The notes: generated by a model not told the origin, from the sequence alone. A DNA stretch of 64,000 nucleotides from Heloderma charlesbogerti (GCA_026122225.1 JANEZZ010002698.1:62001-126000); one strand, 5' to 3'. Shown: positions 12,701 through 21,780, counted from the stretch's first letter. Numbers and translations: made by a program.

Positions 12701-15700
12701 CATCCTATATCTCAAATGACTTTGGTTTACACAAGGAGTAGAATAAGGTGAAAAGGAAGAGGAGGCAATGGAATCCACAGGTGGTAGAAAGGACTGCTGG
12801 AGGGGGAACCAATTTTTGAACGCTCCCTGGCATAAAATCCTCCCTGCAAGTAGAAATCTAGCAGCACAGCAAGCAGCTGGCTGGGAAAGGTCCTGTCTCC
12901 TTAAATGTGAATTTGTCTGTTTACTTGCAGGGAGTATGTGTGTGTGTGGGGGGGGGATTCAAAAAGGCCACCCTTAAGGTCTTTTCAGCACTTGTTGAAG
13001 AGTTTTTTGTCCACACGGGCCTTTTAAATAATTCAGCTGTCCCCAGCCTGCTGCCCTCCAGAAGTATTGGATTGCAGCTCTCATCAAATTGCCTTTGGCC
13101 ATCTTGGCTCAGAATGATAGGACTTGTAGGCCAAAACATCTCAAGGGCACCAGGTTGGGGAACACTGAAATGACTCATGTAGTCTGGGTCTCTGTTTTAA
13201 AATTTCTGTTTCTAATTGGGAAGTTTTGTTCCTTTTGATTTTATGGGTTTATGTTCTATTTTGAATCTAACTTGTTTTTTATGTTTATTTACTGTAAGCC
13301 ACCCAGAGGACTTTATGTTATGGGATAGGATACAAATGTCCTAAATAAATACATAAATAACACCCCCCCACACACACACACACACCTGCAGACTGAAGCA
13401 ATAGGTGACTGTCACCTCAAGGTTCTACCAGCTCATTCTGGGTAGACTGGGCCTTTGACAACGGTTATCCACTCGCCTTTTATAGGCAGGGAAACTGAGG
13501 CACAAGCAGCAGCTGAATTTGTAGTTGAGAGTTAGATTTGGCAGAATGATCAAACATGTAGAAGGACAAGTCCTTCTGAAGAAGTATCAATGTGGCTTCT
13601 GCAAAAGTAAGTCCTGTCTCACTATACTTTTAGAGTTTTTGAGTGTATCAACAAGTGTATGGATAGGGGTGATCCAACAGACATCGTTTACTTGGACTTT
13701 GTTAAAAACCATTTGAAAGTCCCTCACCAAAGACTCCTGAGCAAACTTAGCAGCCATGGAATAAGAGGAAAGATCCTCTTATGGATCAGTAACTGGTTAA
13801 AGAACAGGAAGCAGAGAGTAGGAATAAATGGACTGTTCTTGCATTTGAGGGATGTAAACAGTGGAGTCCCCAGGAATCTGAATTGGGACCAGTTCTTTTA
13901 AACTTGTTCATAAAGGATCTGGAATTAGGGGTGAGCAGTGGGGTACCCACATTTGCTGACAATACCAAATTATTTTGGGTGGTTAAAACAAAAAGGGACG
14001 ATAAAGTGCTCCACAAGGATGTGTCTAAACTGGGTGAACGGGCATTAAAATGGCAAATGCGCGTCACAGAAAGTATGTGTAAAGGGATGCACTGTGGGGC
14101 AAAATACCATAACTTCACACACATGCTGATGAGGTCTGAGCTGACAACGAGTGATCTGGGCTTTGGGGCTGTGATGGGTAGCTCAAGCCAGTGTACAGCT
14201 GGCGAACGTCACGAGGGAGAGCATTCTGAAAGGGATCGGAAATAAAACTGCCAATATCATAACACCTTCACGCAACCTATGTCGCAACTGTACTTGGAAC
14301 ACTGCGTACAGGTTGGGTCACTGCACCTCAAAGCAGATATTGTACAGCTGAAATAGGTGCAGAAAAGGGCCGCCAAAAGGATCGAGGGCTCGGAGCAACT
14401 CCCCTACGAGGAAAGGTTTGGGACCATTTCGCTTAGGAAAAAGGTCGAGGGAGAGGAAACATGACAAAGGTGCATAAATTCATGAGTGGGGTGGATAACC
14501 CAGTGGGGTCATCCAAAGGAGGCAAGTGGTGGGAAATTCATGACAGAAAAAAGGACAGACTCCTTCACACAGTGCAGAGTCAAACTATGGAATTCGCTAC
14601 TACAAGACGTAGCCATGGCCACCAACCTGGTTGGCTTCAGAAGGAGAGGGGACAAATTCATGGGAGAGAAAGCTATTGCCAACGGCTACTAGCCACAACA
14701 CCCATATGCCACCTCCAGTGTCAGAGGCAGTGTGCCTCTAAATGCCAGTTGCTAGGGAATGGGTGGTGGCGGCGTGCTGTTGCACTCGTGTGCGACTTGT
14801 GGGCTTCCCATTGACATCTGGTTGGCCATTGTGGGAACAAGATGCTGGACTAGAGAGGCCTGGGGTCTGATCCAGCCCGGCCTCCTCTTACGTTCTCATG
14901 AACTCAGAGCAGGATAAAGTAGCCTTACAGATATAAAAGCTATACCAAACTAGGGGTGTTAGAGTCTTCATCCTTAGAACCATGCTGCGAGGTAGACCCA
15001 CGATGACCCCATTTTCTGGGTAAGAAAGTGAGGCTGAGAACCTGCAGCATGGCTTTGGGCTGCCCGGTGTTTCCGGGGCTGAGTCAATGACTTTAGATCC
15101 GATCTTTGTGGCTTTGACATTTTGTCATTCTATTGTCTCATTTTTTCCTCTTTAATTTGTAAGTACATTATTTTGTCATTTTATTATGCACATGCTGCCA
15201 TAGGCCTCTGTGCACTGGGAACATTTTTTACACATGTATTGCGCTATTGGGATCAGACCAAAAGTCCAGCTAATCTAGCATTCTGATTCCAAGGGTAGTT
15301 AACCAAAATGCCACTGGAAAATCATAAGGAGGCATGAAAACACACACGCCATACTCTGGTTTTATTGTCCCCAGCATCTGGTACGCAAGAGATACACTTC
15401 CAGCTAGAAACTATTCTCTTTCTCCATGTGTTTGTCTCATCCTCTTTAAAAGCCATCTAAGCTAGCAGCGGTCACCGCATCTTGCGGCAGTGAGTTCCAC
15501 AAGTTAATTATGCATCTGTTGTCTAAGTAACAACTTTTTAAAATGATACTGCAGTATAGCCTTCCCCAGCCAGGTGTCTTCCAGATGTGTTGGACTACAT
15601 CTCACACCATTCCCAGCCAGCAAGCTGTGCTGGCTGGGGATGATGGGCACTGTAGTCTGATATATCTGGGAGGGGTGCATCAGGTCGGGGAAGGCTGGTA

Positions 15701-15790
15701 TAGTAGAAAGTAAGCAGACTTACCACACTGCTGGACTGAAGGAAACAGGATATAGAGGAGGAAGGGGAGCCATGGCCACGTGGGATCCAT
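583..15790 (-). CDS. TCN2: Transcobalamin-2, 5' two-thirds (exons 1-6)
   Basis: Secreted vitamin B12 carrier that binds cobalamin in plasma and delivers it to cells through CD320. Six exons join in phase: 15,790-15,724; 12,621-12,432; 6,478-6,318; 5,229-5,068; 2,887-2,712; 763-583. Together they give 937 coding bases (312 codons plus 1 nt). Residues 1-22 are a hydrophobic signal peptide ending at a Cys. After that come 'CEIPRG', 'LNPSVYLGLRLS' (alpha/alpha-barrel start), 'GRLALHLLALRAAC', 'NYYQYSLGVLAMC', 'DTEAMAGLAFACLK', 'GNIYSSPLAVQ' and 'SQLLPALHGKSYLDV'. These match the mammalian protein block for block. The C-terminal beta domain (about 115 residues in the human protein) is off the left edge. 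The paralogues intrinsic factor and haptocorrin share these motifs; the head-to-head position with PES1 decides for TCN2. Introns are repeat-filled. No frameshift or stop is seen. Confidence 0.93.
932..1165 (+). mobile_element. Fragment with hAT-like end and internal palindrome
   Basis: It begins TAGGGATGTACG, the same 12 bases that open the hAT-like element at 8,669. About 120 bp in, a palindrome of roughly 110 bp is centred near 1,110 on 'ttagcgctaa'. Its arms contain 'gcacttgca', 'cattagttc' and 'tgcacattag'. I found no matching CATCCCTA end downstream, so the element is truncated or diverged. Confidence 0.45.
1766..1888. mobile_element. Palindromic MITE, family B
   Basis: Inverted halves: 'tgatgccctccagatact' with 'acaattcccatca' on the left, 'tgggagttgtagtcc' with 'catctggaaggcaccaggt' on the right. 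The same ~120-bp palindrome occurs at least nine times in this window (about 13.04, 15.56, 23.12, 26.37, 34.76, 37.04, 39.22 and 48.80 kb). Confidence 0.8.
2712..2887 (-). CDS. TCN2: TCN2 exon 5
   Basis: Acceptor 'cttcacccag', phase 1 in, phase 0 out. The donor is CAG|GTGAGA. It encodes 'DTEAMAGLAFACLK' and 'GNIYSSPLAVQ', the most diagnostic blocks of the cobalamin-binding family. The Asp in 'DT.AMAG' and the 'Y.(S/T)PLA' loop line the cobalamin pocket in known structures. Confidence 0.95.
3145..3325 (-). mobile_element. tRNA-Ala-like SINE
   Basis: Antisense strand: 'GTAGCTCAGGGGTAGGGCAT' (box A region), anticodon-loop-like 'gcatgcaga', then 'CCCAGGTTTGATTCC' (box B). A SINE body follows and ends in 'actgagtcagtataaggcc' sense. 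This architecture, including the plus-strand 'ttatactgagtcagacctat' head, recurs at 316-487 and around 43.6 kb. Confidence 0.65.
3862..4304. mobile_element. PIF/Harbinger-like MITE, ~400-bp family (A2)
   Basis: Opens TTA|GGGCGCAATCCT and closes in 'gtggccataggattgc'. The internal landmarks 'ggtttctggggac' and 'atgcagggca' are shared with copies at 26,822, 27,403, 50,379 and 55,999. The 3' target duplication is not clear in this copy. Confidence 0.75.
4340..5046 (+). mobile_element. L2-like LINE, 3' part of RT plus tail
   Basis: Translates to a broken reverse-transcriptase C-terminus: 'LVQNGAARLLMATGQRDHIT', 'HWLPAPFRARSKVLVLIFKA', 'FSAVAPQL'. A stop interrupts it at about 4,741. The 3' UTR ends 'gggtggtatagaaatgtaat' and AATAAA repeats. 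The tail stops about 20 bp from the donor side of TCN2 exon 4. Confidence 0.9.
5068..5229 (-). CDS. TCN2: TCN2 exon 4
   Basis: Acceptor 'ctgcactcag', donor GTGG|GTAAGG, phase 1 in and out. It encodes 'DDKRISHPITNYYQYSLG', then 'VLAMCVHSKKVNEHVINKLL'. 'YYQY.LG.LA.C' is the conserved family block. Confidence 0.94.
5364..5585 (+). mobile_element. MIR-like tRNA SINE
   Basis: Box A-like 'tgtagtggttagagttc' at 5,364-5,380. Box B-like 'ggtccaaatcccc' at about 5,404. CORE-like middle ('gggtgactgtcac..tctctcagcctaa') and an L2-type AT tail follow. A better copy is at 18,430. Confidence 0.65.
5586..6160 (+). mobile_element. L2-like LINE fragment
   Basis: Frame fragments read 'FIHALLTSRLDYHHGLHVGL' and 'KLVQNMAVRLLTSTG', a degraded L2 reverse-transcriptase C-terminus with stops. 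It lies in TCN2 intron 3. Confidence 0.75.
6318..6478 (-). CDS. TCN2: TCN2 exon 3
   Basis: Acceptor 'ttgctttggtccag', phase 2 in; donor ATAG|GTAAGA, phase 1 out. It encodes 'GRLALHLLALRAACQ' followed by 'QLVTQLKLHLEEE'. These correspond to 'GQLALYLLALRANCE' and the next helix of mammalian transcobalamin. Confidence 0.94.
6583..6715. mobile_element. Palindromic DNA element, family C (fragment)
   Basis: Contains 'cgcacaac', 'aacccatcatgggtgacaag' and 'gtgggttgtttt'. These are the motifs of the copies at 10,985-11,120 and the long palindrome at 31,560-31,895. Confidence 0.5.
7057..7586 (-). mobile_element. Solo LTR with exact 5-bp target duplication
   Basis: 530 bp with TGTCA...TGACA termini, flanked on both sides by CAAGG (7,052-7,056 and 7,587-7,591). 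An AATAAAG signal lies on the minus strand near 7,140, which sets the orientation. No internal retroelement region is present, so this is a recombined solo LTR. An open frame at 7,579-7,271 (minus) lies wholly inside the LTR and is not a gene. Termini and TSD length fit Ty3/gypsy; an endogenous retroviral LTR is not excluded. Confidence 0.85.
7960..8535 (+). mobile_element. L1-like LINE 3' end with poly(A)
   Basis: A frame reads 'CWRCNAVNASFIHMFWKCP', the zinc-knuckle-like C-terminus of L1/Tx1 ORF2. An AT-rich 3' UTR and a poly(A) run at 8,521-8,535 follow. Confidence 0.75.
8669..9205 (+). mobile_element. hAT-like non-autonomous element with two ~42-bp palindromes
   Basis: 537 bp. Ends TAGGGATG...CATCCCTA. 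An 8-bp target duplication matches 7 of 8 (GTTCAGAC at 8,661-8,668, GTTCAGAT at 9,206-9,213). The interior alternates palindromes: 'gcaaatggcggc' type near 8,840-8,876, 'tgataggctacgtaa' type at 8,899-8,934 and 8,971-9,012, and a 34-bp 'gcgaatggcggccgc' palindrome at 9,025-9,058. No transposase is encoded. It is inserted between inverted flanks ('gatgggttggcatg' / 'catgccaacccatc'), so its target was probably another palindrome. Confidence 0.88.
9240..10985 (+). mobile_element. CR1 LINE, RT domain to 3' end, broken
   Basis: Successive frames give CR1 reverse-transcriptase blocks: 'DDKEKAEVLNSYLAQ', 'GNYRPVNLTSISGKILDQII', 'SQHGFVKNKSCQTNLISF', 'DIISLDFSKAFDKVPHDIL', 'GVLQGSVLGPVLFNIFINDL'. 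The catalytic block reads 'KFADGTKL', where F-A-D-D would be expected, so it is inactive. The 3' end 'gttggactcgatggtcttgt ... ctatgattctaag' is the CR1 terminus. Several frameshifts are present. Confidence 0.93.
10986..11120. mobile_element. Palindromic DNA element, family C
   Basis: 'gagccatgggctgttcgg', 'aagccaccctgcagga' and 'acaacccactgtggcttgtc' resemble the arms of the 31.6-31.9 kb palindrome ('caagccaccctgcagaaa'). Confidence 0.5.
11490..11750 (+). repeat. Unclassified dispersed repeat R2, copy 1
   Basis: Shares blocks with 19,480-19,720 in the same orientation: 'ccacccccaaatacttg', 'gggaacaatatat', 'gctgggaaaat', 'cagagggaacagggaa'. I cannot assign a class. Short 'gatgacatcagct' repeats follow at 11,750-11,860. 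Confidence 0.7.
12185..12268. repeat. 'agtaagtcccattga' palindromic repeat (A3)
   Basis: Inverted core: 'agtaagtcccaatgagtt' against 'caatgggacttacttcc'. Related cores occur at 20,420, 51,874, 57,450, 62,120 and 62,410. Some carry the outer 'gcaatcctat' end seen in families A1 and A2. Confidence 0.6.
12432..12621 (-). CDS. TCN2: TCN2 exon 2
   Basis: Acceptor ends 'ttctggaag' after a (TC)n-rich tract, phase 1 in. The donor is GCAG|GTCTGA, phase 2 out. This is the only downstream GT here whose phase fits exon 3. It encodes 'EIPRGHSQAIRSLNVELLK' then 'LNPSVYLGLRLSDDHS'. The GTCTGA donor is non-canonical at +3/+4 but keeps the frame. Confidence 0.9.
13042..13160. mobile_element. Palindromic MITE, family B
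   Basis: 'ctgccctccagaagtattgg' on the left, 'catctcaagggcaccaggtt' on the right. Same palindrome as at 1,766. Confidence 0.7.
13180..13360 (+). mobile_element. L2-like LINE 3' tail
   Basis: 'tgtaagccacccagaggact' followed by 'ataggatacaaatgtc' and AATAAATAC repeats, the typical 3' terminus of this L2 group. Confidence 0.7.
13530..14905 (+). mobile_element. CR1 LINE, heavily mutated
   Basis: Frames give 'KYQCGFCKSKSCLTILLEFL', 'VPHQRLLSKLSSHGIRG', 'ILLWISNWLKNRKQRVGING' and 'LLNLFIKDLELGVSSGVPTF', then a 3' UTR with 'gctggactagagaggcctgg'. It belongs to the same subfamily as the copy at 62.4-64.0 kb. Stops and frameshifts are throughout. Confidence 0.88.
15556..15680. mobile_element. Palindromic MITE, family B
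   Basis: 'ccaggtgtcttccagatgtg' to 'tgatatatctgggaggggtg', centred on 'gccagcaagctgtgctggc'. Confidence 0.7.
15724..15790 (-). CDS. TCN2: TCN2 exon 1 (start codon, signal peptide)
   Basis: The ATG at 15,790 has G at -3 and +4. It encodes 'MDPTWPWLPFLLYILFPSVQ', then QC: a hydrophobic signal peptide ending at the Cys that precedes 'EIPRG' in the mature protein. The donor GTGTG|GTAAGT is strong and leaves phase 1, as exon 2 requires. An in-frame ATG 36 codons upstream (15,898) would bury the signal peptide and is less likely. Confidence 0.88.
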
Positions 15791-15823
15791 GCCTGCAACA
15801 AGAGGGAAGGCAGAAGACAAGGA
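15791..15823 (-). promoter_or_regulatory. Probable splice acceptor in the TCN2 5' UTR
   Basis: On the minus strand a long pyrimidine tract ('cttccctcttgttgcag') ends 2 bases before the TCN2 ATG. It looks like a genuine 3' splice site. This would mean that the ATG exon is exon 2 of the transcript and that a non-coding first exon lies further right. Confidence 0.55.
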
Positions 15824-16840
15824 CAACGATTTTAGTGCCAGGAGGAAGTCCAAAGACCAGGCCAAGGAACCTGGCCGCCACCGGGCTGTGAGGCCCATCC
15901 ATTCCAGATCACTGATTAAAGTAGAGAAATGTCAACAGAGCCTTCCCAAGGCGCACGAGCTGACTTGGCAAAACAGGAAGGACTTTGGCTGAATAAGAAA
16001 GATACAGAGACAGCCAAAGTGCTGGTGACACCGACCGGGGAGACCTACTTTCCTTTTCATTGGTGCTATGCTGGCAGCATATTACGCATATCCAATTCCA
16101 CAGCTTTATCTCATTCTTGCATATTTGGGGCTGGCCAGCTGCAAGAGCAGAATCCTCGCCAAAGCCTTTACATTCAGGGGTTGAAAATGCTTCCCCAGTC
16201 ATCCTAGAAGACCACTGCTGTGCCTTTAACGGTAGACAAGAATTCAACTGGTGAAGCTTTTCCACGCAGGCATGAGCCCTGGTGTTTCCCATCTGCGGAA
16301 ATTAAGGACAGCTTCCTTTTCCAACTGCATTTTAAATTTTATTAGTTATACTAATAAAAATTTCTATCTCACTTTCCCTCTCCAAAGGAGAAGTTCAAAC
16401 TGGATAATGAAGTGTACGAAAGTAAAAGACAGTAACAGTCCAGTTACTGAAATAACAGAATAAACAAGAAATTAACAGACTAAAAACAGACTAAAAAGAG
16501 CCTAGAGTGCCAAACTAACAGACAGTAATGTAGGGTTTTTCCAGATGATGCTTTTAGGGTGCCATTATTACCCTGCCTCATTCACAGGATTTTATGGGGG
16601 CCCAGACATCATCTTCCCTTCACAAACCTCCTGTGTATTTCCATGTCCTTTCTTCCATCTTTTTTCTTGCTGCAGAAAATCCGTTATATAGAAAAAGATA
16701 GAATAGCTGCCCAGTGCTTTCTAACTGATAGCACTAAGAGCCCTTTAGGTGGAAGCAACCTTAAACGTCCTCAAAATTAAAAGCTGGCTGGAAAAGTCTA
16801 CAAACACTGTCAGAACACAAATAAAGAGGAAGATCATCTA

Positions 16841-16949
16841 GGGCGCAGTCCTATGCATGTTTAGACAGAAACAAGTCCAGCACGGCTGGCTGGGGAATGC
16901 TGGGAGATGTAGGACTTTTTTCTGCCTAAACATGCATAGGATTGCACCC
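16841..16949. mobile_element. PIF/Harbinger-like palindromic MITE, ~110-130 bp family (A1)
   Basis: GGGCGCAGTCCTATGCATGT...ACATGCATAGGATTGCACCC, with 'tttagacag' and 'ggctggggaatgctggga' inside. Flanked by CTA on both sides (16,838-16,840 and 16,950-16,952), consistent with a 3-bp duplication. Confidence 0.85.
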
Positions 16950-17034
16950 CTACACTCTTAGGGCAGGACATTCCACAGACTGGGTACTGCTACAGAAAAG
17001 GCCCTATCCAGTTATCCTCGTAGAAGCACTGTCC

Positions 17035-18421
17035 TGGATTTTAGGAAACAGCGGACTTTGCTTTATTGGACTTGCTGGGAAGACTATTGAAAAAAATGCT
17101 AATCCACCTGTTTTAAAATGACATAAGATGCCACATTATGAAATGCAAATGCTCAATATTAATGATAGATTATTAAGAATTTGAAAATGTAAATAAGTAA
17201 GAAGTACTGTATTAAACCGTATTAAAGAAAAGACAACACAGAAACCCAAGCAGGTTCACAATGAATTCTGGGTAACTGGCATAAAAAATAATGGTCAAGT
17301 TGACCTGGATGGTATCCAAAGAAAAAAATGTTGAGTTAATGCCCTATCACTTGGACCAAAACGTTATTTGAGTAATGAAGCAATGAGTGAGACTATATTA
17401 TTTCAGGTCAAAAGTGTACTGAAAGTTGTCGCTGATCAATTAATGATCAAATACTATGTGAGGTATGCACGTCCAAAAGCTTGATATATAGATGTCTAGA
17501 CAAATTTATGTACTCAGGTTTAACTGGCAAATTTTGAGAAAAGAGTTATCTTCTCAAAAGTATAATTCAAAATTGATCTTACCTAGCCTGAAAGGTATAC
17601 ATGTAAGCCTTTTATGTATGTTCTAATTTTTAAATAATGTATTAAAGGTAAAGGTGTCCCCAACCAGTCGTGTCCGACTCTAGGGTGCGGTGCTCATCCC
17701 CGTTTCTAAGCCGAAGAGCCAGCGCTGTCCGAAGACGCTTCCGTGGTCATGTGGCCGGGATGACTGAACACCGAGGTGCACGGAGCGCTGTTACCTTTCC
17801 CACCGAGGCGGTACCTATTTATCTACTTGCAATTTCTTGCTTTCGAACTGCTAGGTTGGCAGGAGCTGGGACTGAAGACGGGAGCTCGCTCTGTCACGCA
17901 GCACTCGGGTCTCGAACTGCTGAACTGCCGACCTTCCAGTCTGCAGTTCAGCGTCTTAACCACTAAGCCACCACAGCCCCTAAATAATGTATTACAGCGA
18001 GATAATTAAGACCATGAGCCCTATTTATGGGACAATTTATGTAAGTTATGAGGTAATTTCTATACAGCAAGAGTATAAATCCGCTGATTTTAGAATGCAG
18101 GAGCTTCTTCTGAGAAGCTCCCACCTTGCCTGTGTCCTGTCAGCTGAATAGCCTATTCAGTATTGAATAGGCAACTTGCTTCATAGAATGAGATCTCTCA
18201 TTTTACACTATTAAGATTTAAGGATTGTAAGCAAAGCTCTGTTTAACAACATAAATGTTTCTATGTCAATATATACAATATATTCTTATGTGATGCTATA
18301 AGTATATCTCTAATAATAATAAAACATGGATCAAAAATATTTTCCTGTACTAATTCTTGTTAGTACAAAACCTGGAATGCAGCCCACGAAACAATCTTAG
18401 GTGTACACTTTGTTTAGAAGC
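17035..18421 (-). repeat. Unclassified AT-rich repeat R1, copy 1 (SINE-interrupted)
   Basis: Inverted homologue of 43,829-44,832. Matching landmarks include 'gacttgctgggaagac', 'gttgtcgctgatcaattaat', 'cctgaaaggtatacatgtaa' and 'gataattaagacc'. Similarity is high along the whole length, apart from the SINE at 17,645-17,980. I see no coding potential and no clear terminal repeats. Confidence 0.8.
17645..17980 (-). mobile_element. Sauria-type SINE with 14-bp target duplication
   Basis: Minus-strand element: tRNA-like head 'gtggtggcttagtggttaag' (box A) with box-B-like 'cagttcgagacc'. The body contains 'agtagataaataggtaccgc'. The tail 'agagtcggacacgactg' is shared with BovB and ends 'cctttacctttt'-like. 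Flanked by perfect TAAATAATGTATTA repeats (17,631-17,644 and 17,981-17,994). Confidence 0.92.
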
Positions 18422-18429
18422 ATTTTATC

Positions 18430-18660
18430 TATGTGGTATAGTGGTGAGAGTGGTGGACTGGAAGCCAGGAGATCCAGGTTCTAGTCCCCACTTGGTCATA
18501 GAAGCTCCCTGGGTGACTTTGGGCCAGTCACAGACTCTCAGCCCAACCTGCCTCCCAGGGTTGTTGTTGTGAGGATAAAATGGAGAGGAGGAGGATAATG
18601 TAAGCTGCCTTGGGTTCCTTGCAAGAGGAAAAAAGGTGGGATATAAATGCATAAATAAAT
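18430..18660 (+). mobile_element. MIR-like tRNA SINE
   Basis: Box A 'tggtatagtggtgagagtgg' (18,434-18,453), box B 'ggttctagtcc' (18,478-18,488), CORE-like 'gtgactttgggccagtcac', and an L2-type 3' end 'gtgggatataaatgc' plus AATAAAT. Confidence 0.8.
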
Positions 18661-19479
18661 ATTAGGAGGTAAACAGACAGCTAAATGCTCTCAAAGTACT
18701 GAACTATAGACAGATAGCTCATACACATCCATAACAACACAAGCTGGGACCATTCTAGTCATTTTGGTGACTTCAGGCAAAAAATCCAAATGGCAGCTTC
18801 TTCACCCACCCCCAAATAATATGGGGCATACTAGGAGGTTCTCCTGTGCAAGGAGCTGTACAGGGGGAGAAGACCTGGAGAAATGCGGGGTGGGGGTTGT
18901 CACTTTCTTGTGTTGCACTGCGGTACATCTTATCAACATCTTGATAAATGTTTTACAATGATCTTCTCTTGTGTAAGGCAAGAAATGAGAATCCAGCACA
19001 TTAATTATCTCTTTGTTAATGATCTTGAGCTAATGATGCCACTAACTTAGGATCTCCCAGAAAAACCAAACTGCTGGGAGCATACAAACCAGGAACACAC
19101 AAAGGACATTTTAAAAGGATTATTCAGATTCATGCAGAATAGGTCTTTCCGTTGTTATAAGCAAGATTGGATCCTAATACAGAAACAGTGCACCTACAAA
19201 TATCAGCAGATGGACCCAAACAAGAGGGGAGGGTGCTGTTGCCCTCATGCCCTGTTTGCAAGTCCCCCAAGGATGGACAAAATGGTTGGATCCAAAAAGG
19301 CAGTTCTTAAGATCATGGAGACCAGGTGCAAAGAAAGTGAGCAGGATTCCTCTGCCTGCAATGCAGGGGGGCAGACCCTCAGGCCTCTGGCTCAAATCCG
19401 GCCCAGCTGAGGTCCCAATCCAGCCAACCCCTTCCCATGACCACTCTCACTTTCCCCTGAATGCAGTTGGTGGAGAGTC

Positions 19480-19720
19480 CAGACATTCAGACAGCTGTGT
19501 AGATCCATATCCACAAGGTAGTTCTAGCAGTTTCATCTGCAGCAGGAGCAGGCCTTTAGTAGAGCTAAAAGGTCTGAATGGCCCATGCAAGACCACGCCA
19601 CCCCCAAATACTTGGCATGACAACAGGGAACAATATATTGCTGCTGGGAAAATCCCTCCCCTCCAACTGTGATGAGGACCGCAGCTCAGCTCAGAGGGAA
19701 CAGGGAAGTCTCAGGGGGCA
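19480..19720 (+). repeat. Unclassified dispersed repeat R2, copy 2
   Basis: Direct-orientation partner of 11,490-11,750; shares 'gatccatatc', 'agcaggagcagg', 'ccacccccaaatacttg' and 'gggaacaatatat'. Confidence 0.7.
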
Positions 19721-20324
19721 TCAGCGCCAAAGCGGCGGCGCTGTGTGCCTGCGTGCCCTGGCTGGTTCCACTACCCCACTGCTGCTTCCAGACGGCGGGC
19801 TCCTAGCGTTACCAGGCAAAAGGCATTGGGCTGTCTTTCTCTGAATGGCTTATCTGCGTTAAGAAAAAAGGAGAAAGGAGCAGTGGGAGAACATGGGACA
19901 GTTACAAGTGGAGGAAGACATCATCTGGATGCCCCGTCCAATTCTGCGGATGAGGCCAGGCACTTGCACAGTAAAAAGTCTTGTGTGGAAGTAACCGCTG
20001 TACCCTTCGCTTCTAAGGGATTGTGAGCATGCAGTCCTGCTTTGTAAATTTAGCACTCTTCACATCGGTGGGCCAGAGGGATTCCAGCAAACAATAAAAG
20101 ACAAAGAAACGGACTGCACAGGACTGAAGTCAGCTGATCCCTGATCTAAAAGACCCCAGGAGAGAAAGACGAAGGGAAGGGAGAGACAGATGTTTCCTCT
20201 CTGTTCAACAGATGTTTCCTCTCTGTTGGACAGAAAAACGGACACCACCCACTCTTAAGTTGCTCAACCTTGCTGTTGGTCTGTCTCTGCTGCACCTCTT
20301 ATCAGATAAATGCATTTCAGGCTT

Positions 20325-20392
20325 TATGCTTGCTGGGGAACGCTGGCGGTTGTAGGACTTTTTTTTCCTGTGTAAACCTGCATAGGATTGCA
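20325..20392. mobile_element. A1 MITE fragment
   Basis: Right half only: 'ttgctggggaacgctgg', 'tgtaggactttttttt' and 'ctgcataggattgcact'. Confidence 0.6.
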
Positions 20393-21249
20393 CTCTGAGG
20401 CTTCAATCCTATGAACACTTTCCTCAAAGCAAGTCCCACTCCTCATAGTGGGACATACATACATACATAATACATATACATAGTAGAAAATACATAGATA
20501 TCAGTGAGCTAACGTCAAACTTGAATGAGGATTATACTAAAAAAGAAAGAAAAGACAAAACCAGCTGCGTGGATGCAGCCATACCTCCTGGTGGCTCTAG
20601 TCTCTTTCTGTCCCAGAAGCCAGTCGCTTCACGTCCTCCGCTTCCCCTTGAATTGTAAAGGGGCGATAATGGGGGGCTAAAACCAGCTCTTAGAAAGACA
20701 GAGTCTTCCCCCCCACACACACTTACTCACCAGAGGTAGAGTGTGGCGTGGGGAGATCCTCTTTCACTCTTGTTTGCTTGGAGTCATGTGACACCTCTTC
20801 CAGCTGCTGAAGTCAGCTGTTTCAGTAAAGCTGAGAGTCTGAGAGGTTCTAGAGGGGGAGAACAGCTGTAGAGATGAATAAATGGAATCAGCAAAGGGCA
20901 GTAGGGTACTTTTTAATCATTCACAGAGAAGGCCAAGGGGGGAAAAAGGAACACCAAATAACCTTGCAGCCTTATGGATACGTTAGGTCTCTTCCCTGAT
21001 CAACGATGGAGTTCATTTGAAGTAAACTGAATTATATCATAATACCAGCTTATTCACACAATTTGCTAGTATATAAAGATTTATTCATAGTAGTGTTCAC
21101 ACTCTGTAAGTGCCTTTCATTTTGATTCCACATACTTACATCTACCGTTGGCAAGTATCTTTCTTCGAATCACGTCTTCAGATAAGGGGTACTAAGGTCA
21201 TGACAGCTTGAGCAGGCATCTGTTGCACATTATGTTGAAGATCTCCCTG

Positions 21250-21780
21250 CAGATCTCCTGAAGATCTCCCCAGGCCTCGCCTCCCTCTTCCATGCTTTGG
21301 GCCAGTCCCTGCTGCCCTGCTGCTCCTCCGCTCTGCTGATCTGTTTTCAACAGGCAGACTGAAAATGGCGAGGAACCAAAATGGCACAGGAGCGGGAAGG
21401 CTGAACGCCCATCAGACCTTTGTCACCACCTTCGACATCATGACCATAACCCCAACAACCACACTCAGCGCTTCATTCACGCTAGGGGAGAAATACACAG
21501 GGAGGAAGGACATGGCGCTCCATTTGTGCATATCTGGGGAAAAAAAACATTTTTTCCGTTTAAGGAAAACACAAGATAGGTGGGAGGAAATAGTGGAATA
21601 AAGACTGGACAACAACCACATCATGTAATGGACAGACACAATTCAGTGAGCGAGCAACCATGAATGCGCAATAAAATTTCTACACCAGCCTAAAATCCTG
21701 CATTTAAAACGGGTCTTTCTGCTTCCGTTTTAAATGCAGGATCATAACTGACTCCCTTTACACGCACTCCCCCCCCCCTC
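21250..21780 (+). mobile_element. DNA-element arm, inverted relative to 22,336-23,072
   Basis: Shares 'cttccatgctttgggccagt', 'caggcagactgaaaatggc', 'cactcagcgcttcattcac', 'ggtgggaggaaatagtgg' and 'gaatgcgcaataaa' with the reverse complement of the neighbour. The terminal block 'ctacaccagcctaaaatcct' at 21,680, which opens the neighbour, abuts the other end here. This copy is therefore rearranged. Confidence 0.7.

Larger units (their letters stand above)
12622..15723 (-). other. TCN2 intron 1
   Basis: Contains a (GT)n-type run at about 12,938, a family B MITE, an L2 tail, a (CA)n run at about 13,370, a broken CR1 and a second family B MITE. At 15,255-15,540 lies an old interspersed repeat ('cagtgagttccacaagttaa') that I could not classify. 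Confidence 0.75.

Noticed and set aside
15791..15898. Upstream in-frame ATG for TCN2 at 15,898
   Set aside because: It would place 36 residues before the signal peptide and read through a strong pyrimidine tract and AG; the ATG at 15,790 fits a secreted protein.
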